Positions 1 through 11,071 of a stretch of DNA of 64,000 nucleotides are shown here, piece by piece. The stretch is taken from the NCBI GenBank assembly GCA_018398585.1, contig JAGTTD010000012.1, positions 24,189,036 to 24,253,035 of the forward strand, written 5' to 3'. Below the pieces are notes generated by a model that saw only the letters and a program-made list of their open reading frames with translations, had not been told where the DNA came from and did no database searches. A program made the translations under genes and the position numbers. Source of the stretch: Simmondsia chinensis (taxonomy: Eukaryota; Streptophyta; Magnoliopsida; Caryophyllales; Simmondsiaceae). Within the stretch, counting starts at the first letter, position 1. Each line of letters opens with the position of its first letter.

Positions 1-243
1 TTTGAGTTTAATTTGGAAGACATCTTGACTTAGGTTTGGCATTTAGGATTTGAGATTGACGTGAGATTTACTTTGAATTTAGACTTGACATAGAAGTTAA
101 CTTGGCTTAGGAATTTAGTTTTGAGTTTAAATTTGGTTTGACATGGAAGCTCTTTTGAATTTGAATTTGACATGAAGTTGGGGTTTAAGTGTGATGTGGA
201 AGTCAATTTGAAGGTTTGAGTATGACATGGAAGTCAATTTGAG

Positions 244-428
244 TAGTACCGCGATAGGTGACCTCCTGGGAAGTCCTCTCCCTCAAGTTAGAGGCACTGG
301 GAAACAGCCTCTCTTCATGTTAACATCCTGAAGGGGGAAGGCTCCGTACATCGCCCCCCCCCCCCCCCCCCCCCCCCAAAGACCCTGCGTAGGCAGGAGC
401 CCTTGAGGCACTGGGTATGTTCAAGATA
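244..428 (+). mobile_element. SINE with RTE-type 3' tail, inserted in the gypsy LTR
   Basis: The insertion is absent from the matching place in the right LTR (around 8360). It is flanked by a perfect 14-bp target-site duplication, gaagtcaatttgag, at 230-243 and 429-442. The body has the block shared by several elements in this window: 'cctgaaggggg', 'ggct(c/g)cgtacatc', 'agaccctgcgtaggc' and 'gcactgggtatgtt'. A run of 24 C interrupts it at 354-377. This is typical of plant SINEs whose 3' part resembles RTE LINE tails (Au-like). It inserted after the two LTRs had been made. Confidence 0.8.
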
Positions 429-1699
429 GAAGTCAATTTGAGGTTTTGGTTATTATGAATTTGAGTTTGAGCTCGATGATAGTAAATTTATATTTGGGTA
501 CAAGATGACATTAAATTTGGGCTTAGGTTTGACATAGAAGTCTGTTTGAATTTAGGTCTTGACATGGAAGTCGTTTTGAATTTGGAACGGACATTAGAGG
601 TATTTTGTTTTGGATTGGACATAGAAGTCATTTGGTTTAGGTTTTCCGAGTCAAATTGAACTGAGTCAACTAATTAGACTTAATATTGATTTCAAGAGAG
701 AAAAAGAATTTATTTTATTATTTGGGTTGTATTTGAACTTAGTTGCCTATGTACCTCTTTAAGGGATCAAGCTGTTCGTAGTTCAACTCTATGTTGGATT
801 TAATTTAGAGGGGTCGGATCTCATTTAGCTAATTAAAGCATTTCTTGTTCAACTCATTCATATTTCCTCTTTCTTTTTTTTTTTTTCTTTGAACATCGAG
901 CTTACGTTCTTTTATGTCATTTTGTATCCTTGTCAAATCAACTTTAACATTAGATTGTTCTTGGTCAAACTACCTGAGTCCAGCATTGTAAATTTGGCAT
1001 TTTTAAATTATGATTGTACCCGTAATTTAATATCGGGCTTCCTACGTACCCACTCTGGGATCACGTCAACGTAGGTCTAAAAAGGATATAGAAATTTTCA
1101 AATCGATTTTTTAATATTTGTAACCGCACCCGACTTTTTATTTTAGGTTTCCTACGTACCCTTTTCGGGGTCAAGTTAACGTAGTTCTTAAAAGAACAAC
1201 TGAAATTTCAATTTGATTTTTAAACTTTTGTAACCGCACTCAAAAAATTTTTATACTAAACTTCCGACGTACCCTTTTTGGGATCAGGTTAACGTAATTC
1301 TAAAAAGATCATTGCAAAATGTTTTAGTTTGATTTTGAACGTTTTGAATTTTTACTACAACTTTTTTTATTCATTATTTTTTTCTCTGTTCTGTATTTTT
1401 TCTCCTTTTTTTTAATTTTCTTTTCTCTTTCTCTTTTTTTAAATAAAGAAAAGGAGAAAAAGAAAATAAAAAAAATTAATTTTTGTGCGTACCCCTCTCT
1501 TTCTTCTTCCCTCTTTCTTTATTTATTTTTATTTTATTTTTTTAATTTTTGGGGGTACTGTATGTACTCCTTTTTTGGTAATTTGAAAATTTTTTTTCTT
1601 GCGAAATTGCTAAGTAGATTTTACGGGGTCGAAGGAGTTTAATTGGAACTATTATGTTTCATAGACTCAAAAAGTCCATTTTGGTAATTAAAATCAAAA

Positions 1700-2080
1700 C
1701 ATTGAAACTGTTAGGTTTCATAGACCCGTTAGAGTCCCCATAATTTGTTGGATCCGCTAAAATCTATAGACCCATTAGAGTCCGTATAATTTGTTGGATC
1801 CGCTAAAATCCACGGACCCGTTAGAGTCCGTATAATTTGTTGGATCCATTAGAATCCACGGACCCATTATAGTCCATATAATTTGTTGGATCCGCTAGAA
1901 TCCGCGGACCCGTTGGAATAGTATAATTTGTGGGATCCATTAGAGTCCGTATAATATGTTGGACCTGCTAGAGCCTGTACAATTTATTGGATCCATTAGG
2001 ATTCGTGGACCCGCTAGAGTCTATATAATTTGTTGGATCCGCTAGGATCCGTGAATCCATTGGAGTCCAAATCTTGATCC
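1700..2080. repeat. 46-bp minisatellite inside the left LTR
   Basis: About eight imperfect copies of a unit near 46 bp, recognisable by 'ttgttggatccgctagaat' followed by 'gacccgttagagtccgtat'. For example, GGATCC recurs at 1750 and 1796. The same array occurs in the right LTR at about 9745-10030 with a different number and order of units. Confidence 0.8.
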
Positions 2081-2414
2081 AACTCGGATCCTTTCAAATC
2101 CACTGTGGGTATAACATTTTTAAATTTAATCCTTTTGGATTTTGCATCGGTAAAGCATTTTAGGTTTAAAGTGACATAGAAATTTTTTTCTTTTTTTTTT
2201 TTTGAACTTGGTTTGAGAGAAAATATTTTTTTTTTTTAAAGACTAATTCGACATATGCAAAGGATAAATAAAAAATTAAGAGTAAAAGGTGAAATCAAGA
2301 ATAGGAAATGGAAGATAAAAGAGAAATCGTATACCTTCTATCAACAACTAAAATCTTTCTTTTAAAAATGTTGATACAAACAAATTTTTTTTTGCTTGTA
2401 TTTTTAATTTTTTT

Positions 2415-3113
2415 GAGCTTTTCATATTGCATCTTTTCCTTGGAAGATAGTAGGGCACTGACAAAAATTGGTTTCGGATCCTCATCAGTTCCCAGGTTAA
2501 TTTCTTGAAGCACATCGAGAGTTGCTTAGCCTTCATCCTCCAATTCTCATGGGGCTGGCTCAACTAGTTCAATGAAATCATGTGGATGCTTTTGGACATT
2601 TGAAGCCACTTGGTCTTATTGTTGAGATTGGACTTCTTGATTGGATGCAATGTCACCATGAATGACGTCACATGATAGTCCACCTCGGGACGAACTAGGA
2701 TGGGAGTAAGACTCGAATCCCTCGCAATTTGCGCTGTACGAAATGGATGTAACGTTAACTTGCGCGACTTGTTCATCATCAAAGTCGCCATATTTGAGGA
2801 TAATTGACTTCAGCTGTTTCTTCTTCCTCGGTCTTGATCCTTCAGCTCTTCTCATCTTGATCCTTTTAGGATTTGACCCAAAAGGTTTTCCCAACCTTCG
2901 AAAGACTGAGATACAAGAAGATGTCGGCTCATCATTTTTCAAGGTTTCTTGTTTACTTGTTATCAAAATTGTAGGTTCGGCAATATGCGCCTTACCCTTG
3001 GCTTTTCTCACTTTGATCCTTTTGGAATTTGGCCCAAAAGGTTTTCCGAATCTCTGAAAGGCTGAGATATGAGGTGGAGCTGGCTCATTCTCTTTGAAGA
3101 TTCTTGTTCTCAT
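2415..3113 (-). pseudogene. gypsy pol: protease-RT linker and first residues of RT, truncated
   Basis: On the - strand this region reads as the linker between protease and reverse transcriptase of plant Ty3/gypsy polyproteins. It contains two copies of the 'SxFxRxGKPFG' type motif (SAFQRFGKPF and SVFRRLGKPF). It then enters the N-terminal RT motif 'NLGTDEDPKPIFVSALLSS' at about 2503-2445, after at least one frame change near 2560. Homology ends at 'MQYEKL' (about 2415), where the family normally goes on for several hundred residues of RT, RNase H and integrase. The next bases are LTR. RT catalytic motifs, RNase H and integrase are absent from the element, so it is not autonomous. The breakpoint lies in an A-rich stretch. 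Confidence 0.8.
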
Positions 3114-3403
3114 GTCGTCAAAGTCATAGGCTCAGCAACATACGCCTTAAGAACTTTGCCCTCTTGTGAAATCTGTAACCTATTAGTTATGTCGTCTGAA
3201 GGAGGCACTTCAAAGTCCATAATCTCATCTACATTCATTCTTCCCTCATCAATTGGGATGTTCTTAGCACCAAGCTTTTCCGCCCTTACCCTGAATCGTG
3301 AGCGGGTAAATATGGATGCATCATTGTTAAATACCATCATCCGACATGCTCTTTCTATTCCTCGAAAGGAGGTAGAGATGACCATAACCATATTAGGCAT
3401 AGA

Positions 3404-4330
3404 CTAATTCATTCTCCACAACAGACAAGTATAGCTTTTCACGAGGGTGCTCATAATCTCCTCAACTGGTGTTAAGGCATTTTGCCCACTTTTTCTCTTT
3501 TCTTTCGGGACATACTTAAATAATGTCTTGAATTGAGAGGCCTTTAAGGTCTCTACTTCGCCAATATGAGCACTCTTTGAACTAGAGCCATCGACCTCTA
3601 GAGGAGTAAAGGACTTCGGATAAGGCCGCACATCGAGAATCTTTCTCTTTCCTTTTTCAAAACTGCCCTTCGTGAGCATATCATTGGTTGATCGATAAAA
3701 CTTGGCATCGGCGTAGTTGACATCTTCTCTGTGAAAAGGGTTAGGGTCTTCACGAATCGTTCTTTCAACCTCGTTTTCATCTGTGCATTTTAGACACTGA
3801 TGAAGTGTAGAGACTATAGATTTGCTGTTGTGGAGCCAAGGTCGCCCCAATAGGGCGTTGTACGATGTATCTGAGTCTATAACATAGAAAAGGGCATCTC
3901 TGTAAAGGTCACCAAATTCTACTTTCAGTGCAATAGTACTCAGAGCTTTCTATCCTACTTGATTAACCCTTGAATTGTGAGCAAGGTAGGGGATAATTGG
4001 TTTGGCGTTAACCTTATAGCTTGTAGGGCCCTCAAGGGAGAAGATTAACAGCGGAGCCATAATCAAGCAAGATTCGATTCAACACTTTGTCTCCGATTGA
4101 ACCAGTTATGTAAAGCGGCCTGTTACGATGTTCAGTCCCAAGCTGAAGGTCTTCATCAGGGAATGTGATTCATGCCATACCAGAAGCACATTTATTTTTC
4201 ACGAACGTGTTGTCAACTTTAACCTGATCAACTTCACTTTTGTAGTCATCGGGAATCATAAGAGCTTGGATGAGTGCCCTCCTCAACTCTTTAGATAGCT
4301 AGAGCGCATCATTCATTTTAAATGAGTAAG
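3404..4330 (-). pseudogene. gypsy aspartic protease (retropepsin), degraded
   Basis: The polyprotein protease. On the - strand the active-site region reads '[13 protein letters not shown]' at about 4085-4046. Plant gypsy elements usually have D-G-G-S or D-x-G-S here, so the Asp and Gly-Ser are kept. It is followed by a stop codon. Farther on, 'GRPWLHNSKSIVSTLHQCLK' (3850 downwards) is the conserved C-terminal protease block. Several stops and frame changes show that it is dead. It lies between gag (higher coordinates) and the RT linker (lower coordinates), the normal gag-PR-RT order for a - strand element. Confidence 0.8.
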
Positions 4331-4399
4331 AACATCATATCGGACTCTTTCATGGTATGGTGCTTGTCTTACAATAGGAGGGACCAGAATGGGAAGATC

Positions 4400-5081
4400 T
4401 TATACGGGAAGTGCCTTCTCATTCACTGCTAGGGCCTTTCCTGACTGCTCATCTGGCTGCTCCTCAACATGAGGTGATGTCATTGCTTGTTTTGCTAATT
4501 GTGTAGGCTCTTTGCTTTTCTCAACTGGCTTTGGTGTTGGTAATTTGAGGCAAGAACGAAGAGTGATTTGATCAACTTCAAGGTTTGCCTCCTCTTCTTT
4601 TTCCTTGAAAGACACCATGTAACAAGGAGTTGTCCATTCCCGTGCCTCATCTTAGTCACTCGAGGATTCTTCTCCAAGAAACTTCTTCAGGAAGTAATCC
4701 TTCAAAGTTACAGGAACCCTAGTAGGGGGAACATATTCCTCGTCTGAGGTCATTTTTGCCTTCTTGGATGATTTGGATTTCTTCTTTTTGTTTTTTCTTC
4801 TTGCTCTTCTTTTTGGGAGGATTTTGTCCTCGAATCTTTACACCTGGCAGACTAGAGCTTTGTGCGATGTCTTTTCGGAATACTCCCTTGCTAAAACAAG
4901 TCTACCACTCATATTCGCATCATCATCCTCTTCATGGTCGGTTCATAAGTATGGCAACTCCAGGATGAGGCATGCCAGTATAAGCCCATTGAACTATGAC
5001 TTCTCCATCAACAATGAAATGGACCTATATAGCACGAGGAGATAACTCCACTGTTGGTATATTGTCCGTCTTAAGGGGTAA
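4400..5081 (-). pseudogene. gypsy gag-protease spacer, low complexity
   Basis: Short broken reading frames rich in Glu, Lys and Pro (4400-4677) lie between the Cys/His motif of gag and the protease. The spacer has the composition usual for this part of plant gypsy polyproteins, but no domain of its own that I recognise. A reading frame of 93 codons on the + strand (4764-5045) lies over it and is judged a chance frame. Confidence 0.45.
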
Positions 5082-6749
5082 CTAAGCACCATTCTCATCC
5101 TCTACACATGATATTGTATTCGAAGAAGCAATTGGCCCCTTGGAGGATGTTCCGGCTTTGATTTCAATTTTCCCTTTGTTGATCATAGCTTTGATTATGT
5201 CTTTAAGGACGTGACAATCTTCGATCGGATGGCTTACAATCCAGTGATAAGGGCAATACCTGGGATTATCAATCTTGTCATCTTCATCAGAACGTTTTGG
5301 ATCAGGAAAAGTAATTGCTTTTGCTGCTATCAACTCGTCGAAAATACCTTGCACATCATCATTATCGAATGGGTACTTCTTCTCCTTTCTTTCCTGAAGA
5401 GTGAGCCTCTCAACTTGCTTCCCTTTGCATTTATCAATTTTTCTGTCTACAACATTGATGTCTTTCTTAGTTGTTTGGATAAAGGTGGCCATAGCCTCAC
5501 TCTTTTTTGCTGGCTTTTTATTTTCTCCTTTCCTTTCGTCAATGGTCCAGATTTTATGAGAAGCAATCTTCTATCGAGCGATTTGTCTCTTGACATTACA
5601 AGCTTTAGTAATGAGTGCATTAAAACGTTGGGGTTCTGCAGTAAGGACATATGTAGCTGCCTCTGGCTCAAGGTTGTTGGCACACATTTGAACTGCAGAG
5701 TGTTCACTTAATTTCTCGAGACATTAGAGACTTAAGCTCCTCCATCATGTAATGAAGTCGTTTGCACTGTCATTCGGCTTTTGAACGGCATATGCTAGAT
5801 CCATTATCGACACTTTTTCTTGGAACTCACTAACTGGGCTAGAAACACCTTCTGCAAGTCATCCAAGGTTCGAATTGATCTGGGTTGTAGCTGAGTGTAC
5901 TACATAAACGCCGATCCCTTTAGGGACTGGACAAATTGCCATATTAGTAATGCATCGCTTAAGGCTGTCTCACCGCATGCAGAATGATAGTGGGCCAAAT
6001 GTTCATGCGGTGAACCATTCACGCCATCAAACTTCTCAAACTTCGGTTTCTGATACCCGTGAAGGAACGGCACTGTATCGTAGTGTTGGATATGGCTTCT
6101 GATAACACAAGACAAGTGGGTTTGTAGAAGCTTCGTATTCCTTTATCCCTTCAGCTATCATGGCTTTAATATTTTGTTGTGTCAGCTCAAACTTCTAACT
6201 CTGAAGCTCTTCTTGTGGCTGTGGCACTCTTGTTGATGCACTAGCTTGATTGGCTACTTGTGTAGCGAGCGCAACAATTTTAGCCTCCTTCTCAGCGAGC
6301 TTTCGTTGCAATTCCTGTAACTACTCTTCTACACTCGTAGTTCCGGTCACTAAAACTGGAATATTCTCTTATTGGTCTGGTCTATTCAATTTCTGTTGAA
6401 ACTCCCTCAGAAAATCCTCTTCGATGAAAAGAGAACTAATGTCTTCATACATGGGTGAGCTTGCATCCTCCATCAGGTCGGTGGGCTTCTTTTGGCTTGC
6501 TGATACCATCTCAGCATATGTCATCGACTTAGCCATTGATCGAGTGATTGGACCAATATAAGATCTAATTTCCTTCAAGGATATCACTCCTTCAGAACTC
6601 AGATTACTAGAACCTTCAAACGTCATCAACATGTTCTCCTCCCCTTCCTCAGAGGCTTTAGGAAGAACATTCCACTGTTTCTGGAGTGTCTTTGTTTTCG
6701 CATCCGCTGGTTTTGGGTTTGAAGGCATGGAGGCTTTAACCCTTTGCAT
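5082..6749 (-). pseudogene. gypsy gag (capsid and nucleocapsid part), degraded
   Basis: Three stretches in order on the - strand support gag. 6749-6369 has 'YIGPITRSMAKS', a block seen near the N-terminus of plant gypsy gag proteins. 6115-5900 has the capsid-like 'YQKPKFEKFDGVNGSPHEHL' and 'FVQSLKGSAF', the signature of the retrotransposon gag family. 5492-5082 is a 136-codon open stretch with 'RYCPYHWIVSHPIEDCHVLK', a C-H-H-C arrangement typical of the nucleocapsid end of these elements. The frame is lost several times between them. Gag would coat the RNA in cytoplasmic particles; this copy cannot make a full protein. Confidence 0.8.
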
Positions 6750-6849
6750 TTTTGGCTAGACATCCTCCTCAGCATAGGAGGTGACCATGACTTGCTCAAC
6801 TGGCCCCAAAATGATTGGGATAGAGCCGATGTATGTCTAATTCACGACA

Positions 6850-7257
6850 TTAGTGACAGGTTCTTTGGTAGATTTCTTCACGGTGAATTTTTTTTGGGGT
6901 GACCACTTTCGAAGCTGCCTTCACGGGCTTCATGGAGAAGTTAGGTGCCAATTTTTTGTTGGCTTTCTTTGTCTGTCTCTTTGCTATCCTTCGTGCATTT
7001 CTTTTAGCACTCCCCTTTTTTGGGACTACATGCTTGATTGTAGCGTCCATTGAGACAGACATCTCATCCACCTAGTTCAGCAATTTCATAGAATTCTTCA
7101 GTGAGATGTAAGCAGTAAGCGAATTTGGTCCCACCTTGCGAAGCACCGCAAAGTTCTTCTTCTTGCGGAGAAGCCCTCCTTTGACCATGAGAGTGGTCGG
7201 GAGCTCATTAAACATGATTGTGACTAGTGGTGCCATTGTTCCTACATAACGCCACAA
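6850..7257 (-). pseudogene. leader reading frames upstream of gypsy gag
   Basis: Two short - strand frames (7257-7072 and 7071-6850) lie between the primer-binding site and gag. The second is strongly basic (Lys/Arg-rich). I do not recognise a domain. They could be the start of the gag polyprotein broken by a stop, since they are nearly contiguous and in the right place. Confidence 0.4.
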
Positions 7258-7305
7258 TAGTAGTTAGTGGAAATTGGAGTTCAATTAGAGATGAAAAGGA
7301 GAATA

Positions 7306-7332
7306 GGCTCCCACCGAGCATGCCAAAAATTA
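7306..7332 (-). other. primer-binding site region of the gypsy element
   Basis: Read on the - strand, the LTR ends in '...GCTCAACA' and is followed by 'TTTTTGGCATGCTCGGTGGG'. This 'TTTGGCxxGCxxGGTGGG' form is common just inside the 5' LTR of plant gypsy elements. It fixes the inner edge of the right LTR at 7333 and the - orientation of the element. I did not identify the tRNA. Confidence 0.55.
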
Positions 7333-9744
7333 TGTTGAGCAAAAACATGAAATTTGCAAAACATGAATTTCTCTATATACGAGGTGTACATAGGTTTATT
7401 AATTTAGGAAACGTCCCTATTCAAGGTGACGTACACACTTAACTGCATTTCCCTTAGGAGAATACCCTTTGATCCCGACTGATGATATGTTTATGTTTTA
7501 ATCCATCGACAAGGTGACTAGCCAATTAATTGATTTAAGTCAATGGGAGACATTTTAGGTTGATTTGTATTTTGGAAGGTTCAACTTGAAGGCTATTTGG
7601 GTTTAGTTTTGGCTTAAGAGTCATTTGTACTTTGGTTTGACTTGAAAAGTATTTTGGATTTAGGTTTGACTTGAAAGTTTTTTTAGATTAGAGTTTAATT
7701 TGGGCTTAGGTTCGACTTAGAAATCATGTTGGACTTGATTTAGCTTTAGTTTAGACTTGACTTAAAAATTTAGACTTGATTTGAAAATTTGGATTTTAGT
7801 TTTTTCGAGAAGTAACTTGGATTTAAGCTTAGCTTTGGAAGCAATCTCCGTTTATTTGACTTGAAAGTAGTCTTGAGTTTTGGTTTGACCAGGAATTTAT
7901 TTTTTTTACATCGAGGATTGACATGAAATGTATTTGGATTGGAGTATGACTTGGAATTTATCTAGATTGGGGTTTAACCTGGAATTAATTTGGATTTGGG
8001 GTTTGACTCGGTTTTAGTTTGGATTTAAGGTTTGGCTCGGTTTTGGTTTGGATTTGAGGTTTGACTCGCTTTTAGTTTGGATTTGAGATTCAACTCGGGT
8101 TTAAAATTGACTGAAACGCCATTTAAATTTGAAGACATCTTGACTTAGGTTTGGCATTTAGGATTTGAGATTGACATGGGATTTACTTTGAATTTGGACT
8201 TGACATAGAAGTTAACTTGGCTTAGGAATTCGGTTTTGAGTTTAAATTTGGTTTGATATGGAAGCTCTTTTGAATCTGAATTTGACATGAAGTTAGGGTT
8301 TAAGTATGACATGGAAGTCAATTTGAAGGTTTAAGTATGACATGGAAGTCAATTTGAAGGTTTGGTTATTATGAATTTGAGTTTGAGCTTGATGATAGTA
8401 AATTTATTTTTGGGTACAAAATGACATTTAATTTGGGCCTAGATTTGACATAGAAGTCCTTTGAATTTAAGTCTTGACATGGAAGTCGTTTTGAATTTGG
8501 ATCAGACATTAGAAGTATTTTGTTTTGGACTGGACATGGAAGTCATTTGGTTTAGGTTTCCCAATTCAAATTGAATTGAGTCAACTAACTAAAATTTTGA
8601 CTTAATATTAATCTCACAAGAGAAAAAGAATTTATTCTATTATTTAGGCTGCATCTATACTTGGTTGCCTATTTACCTCTTTAAGGGATCAAGCTGTTCG
8701 TAGTTCAACATTATGTTGGATTTAATTTAGAGGGGTGGGATCTCATTTAGCTAATTAAAGCATTTCTTGTCCAACTCATTCATATTTCCTCTTTCTTTTT
8801 TCTTTCTTTTTTTCCTTGGAACTTCGAGCTAAAGTTCTTTTATGTTATTTTGTATCCTGGTCAAATCAACCTTAATATTAGATTGTTCTTGGTCAAACCA
8901 CCTGAGTTCGGCATTTTAAATTTGATATTTTAAATTATGACTGTACCCGAAATTTAATTTCGGGTTTCCTATGTTCCCACTATGGGATCAAGTCAACGTA
9001 TTTCTAAAAAGGATATAGAAATTTTCAAATCAATATTTTAATATTTGTAACCACACCTTGCTTTTTATTTCAGGTTTCCTACGTAATCTTTTCGGAATCA
9101 AGTTAATATAGTTCTTAAAAGAACCACGGAAATTTCAATTTGATTTTTAAACTTTTGTAACCGCAGTCAAAAATTTTTTTATATTAAATTTCTTATGTAC
9201 CCTTTTCGGAACCAGGTTAACATAGTTCTAAAAAGAACATTGGAAAATGTTTTAGTTTGATTTTGAACGTTTTGAATTTTTTTTGATCTTATTATCCCAT
9301 TGAGGGGGTATATGAGGTTCGAACATGGGGTGGTGGGAGTGGCACTCCACCCCACTGTGGGGCACCCCATGTAACTTTTTAAAATTTTTACAGTAACTTA
9401 TTTTTTTATTCATTTTTTTTTCTCTGTTTCATATGTTTTCTCCTTTTTTTAATTTTCTTTTCTCTTTCTCTTTGTTTGAATAAAGAAAAGGAGAAAAAGA
9501 AAATAAAAAAAATTAATTTTTGTACGTACTCCCTCTCTTTTTTCTTCCCTCTTTCTTTCTTTTTATTTATTTTTTTAATTTTTTTAATTTTTGGGGGTAC
9601 TGTAGGTAGTCCTTTTTTGTAATCTAAAATTTTTTTCTTGCGAAATTGCTAATTAGATTTACGGGGTCGAAGGATTTTAATTGGAACTATTATGTTTCAT
9701 TCAAAAAGTCCATTTCGGTAATTAAAACCAAAACATTGGAACCG

Positions 9745-10030
9745 TTAGGTTTCGTAGACCCTTTAGAATCCCCATAATTTGGTGGATCTGCTAGAATCCA
9801 TATACCTGTTAGAGTCCGTATAATTTGTTGGATCTGCTAGAATCCATGGACCCGTTAGAGTCCGTATAATTTGTTGGACCCGTTGGAGTCCGCATAATTT
9901 GTTAGATCTGCTAGAATTCACGGACCCGTTAGAGTACCTATAATTTATTGGATCCGCTAGAGTTTGTATAATTTGTTGGATCCGTTAGAATCCGTGGATC
10001 TGCTAGAGTCCGAATCTTGACCCAACTGTA
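9745..10030. repeat. 46-bp minisatellite inside the right LTR
   Basis: Same unit as at 1700-2080 ('gttagagtccgtataatttg' with 'ttggatccgctagaa'). There are fewer copies than in the left LTR, so unit number changed after insertion. Confidence 0.75.
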
Positions 10031-10470
10031 ATCCTTTTGAATCCACTGTGGGTATAACATTTTTAAATTTAATCCTTTTCGGATTATGTCATCGGTAAAG
10101 CATTTTAGGTTTAAAGTGATATAGAAATTTTCTTCTCTTTTTTTTTTTTTGGAACTTGGTTTGAGAGAATTTTTTTTTAAAGACTAATTCGCCATATGCA
10201 AAGGATAAATAAAAAAAAAATTAAGAGTAAAGGGAAAAATTAAGAATAGGAAATGGAAGATAGAAGAGAAATACTATACCTTCTATCAACAACTAGAATC
10301 ATTCTTTTAAAAAAGTTGATACCAACAAATTTTTTTTTGCTTGTATAATTTTCTTCTTCTTCTCCTTCTTTCTCTTTTCCCTTTCTCTTTCTCCCTCACG
10401 AAATTTTTTTTTTTTGCCCTTTTCTTTCTCTCAAAATATTTTTTCCCCCTTTTTTCCACTGAATGACCCC

Positions 10471-10480
10471 TTTATATAAT
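10471..10480 (-). promoter_or_regulatory. TATA box of the gypsy LTR promoter
   Basis: The - strand reads ATTATATAAAGGGG and is followed downstream by a purine/pyrimidine-rich leader that continues into the part shared with the left LTR. This is where an LTR promoter driving gag on the - strand should be. No activity is implied. Confidence 0.5.
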
Positions 10481-10769
10481 GGTCAATAACTGCTACTTCT
10501 AAAGATCCCACTGGCAAGGACGTGCAAGCATGGAAATGGTTTTGGGGATAATGGTATTAACTTTTTTTTTTTTTAATATCATAATTGAAATGTTTAGATT
10601 TATTTATTTTTTCATGGGCCTATCTATGGGCTAATTTTAAGTTGGGTCTTGAGTATTATTTTTAGTTTACAAAAGATATACTTGCATATTATTTAAGATT
10701 AGCCCATACCAACATGATTTTGTCAAGTATAAGAATGAATTAGACATTGTGAAAATTTCATGTGCAACA

Positions 10770-10856
10770 CACCCTTTTCACCAAACGCAAGCCTTGTAGT
10801 CAAAAAGAGTTTTTTCACGGCTTTAAGCTGTTAAAAAGCTAAACCAAATGCAGCCT
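10770..10856. mobile_element. half of a PIF/Harbinger-like MITE
   Basis: The right end reads 'accaaatgcagcc' followed by TAA. A related sequence without the insertion exists at about 26445 ('ggataagggagtgaagg'), which shows TAA as the target there. A TAA target with a GGCTGCATTTGG-type end fits a Tourist/PIF-like MITE. Only one end is present: the gypsy LTR begins where the rest should be, so the gypsy element probably landed in this MITE and the other half lies left of the window. Confidence 0.5.
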
Positions 10857-11071
10857 AAGAGAGTGAAGGATGGTCATTTTTTGTATCTCAACCAACGAGG
10901 ACGGACAATTTAAAAAGAATTCAATAAGGCCCAATTCCATAGAGCCTAATACAATGTTTACAATGGCTATAAGCAGTAACAAATAATCCTATAAAAATAT
11001 ATCGAGTCATGCAAGCAAATATGCTCCCATCAAATATTTTATGCAAGACAAGTGGCCAACATTAAAATTGA
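10857..11071 (-). repeat. LTR fragment of a non-coding LTR element (3' LTR side)
   Basis: It resembles 26440-26709 over its whole length (shared: 'gagtgaaggat', 'aatgtttacaa', 'aaatattttat', 'aacattaaaattga'). On the - strand it begins TGTTGGATGTG and is preceded by 'TTTGGGGGAT', a polypurine tract, so the inner side is to the right. Confidence 0.6.

Larger units (their letters stand above)
1..2400 (-). repeat. Ty3/gypsy LTR, left copy (3' LTR), cut at both ends
   Basis: This stretch matches about 8118-10346 almost continuously, down to the ends at 'tttttttttgcttgta'. The pair therefore forms the direct repeats flanking the gag/protease remnants on the - strand. The copy begins outside the window. 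Its right end stops at about 2400, whereas the right LTR runs on for another 420 bp through the promoter region. The left copy has thus lost its U3 part, and pol sequence follows at once. It carries one insertion (244-428) that the right copy lacks. No coding function is expected. Confidence 0.85.
7333..10769 (-). repeat. Ty3/gypsy LTR, right copy (5' LTR), about 3.4 kb
   Basis: It starts with TG at 7333 next to the primer-binding site. The likely outer end is the 'CA' of 'tgtgcaaca' at 10769, which on the - strand gives an LTR starting TGTTGCACATG. From about 8118 to 10346 it matches the left LTR. The part 7550-8580 is a degenerate series of short 'tttggatttaggtttgacttgaaag' units with a strong T+G bias on the + strand. 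A - strand TATA box lies at 10471-10480, in the part the left copy has lost. The outer end is inferred from the terminal bases only. Confidence 0.75.

Noticed and set aside
2743..3407. + strand open frames of 104 and 112 codons over the gypsy pol region
   Set aside because: They are antisense to clear gag-pol homology and have no domain; they are shadows of the - strand gene.
5211..5711. 166-codon + strand frame
   Set aside because: It lies opposite the gag Cys/His region (5082-5492, - strand), which has real family motifs. Its hydrophobic composition is what the reverse of a charged protein gives.
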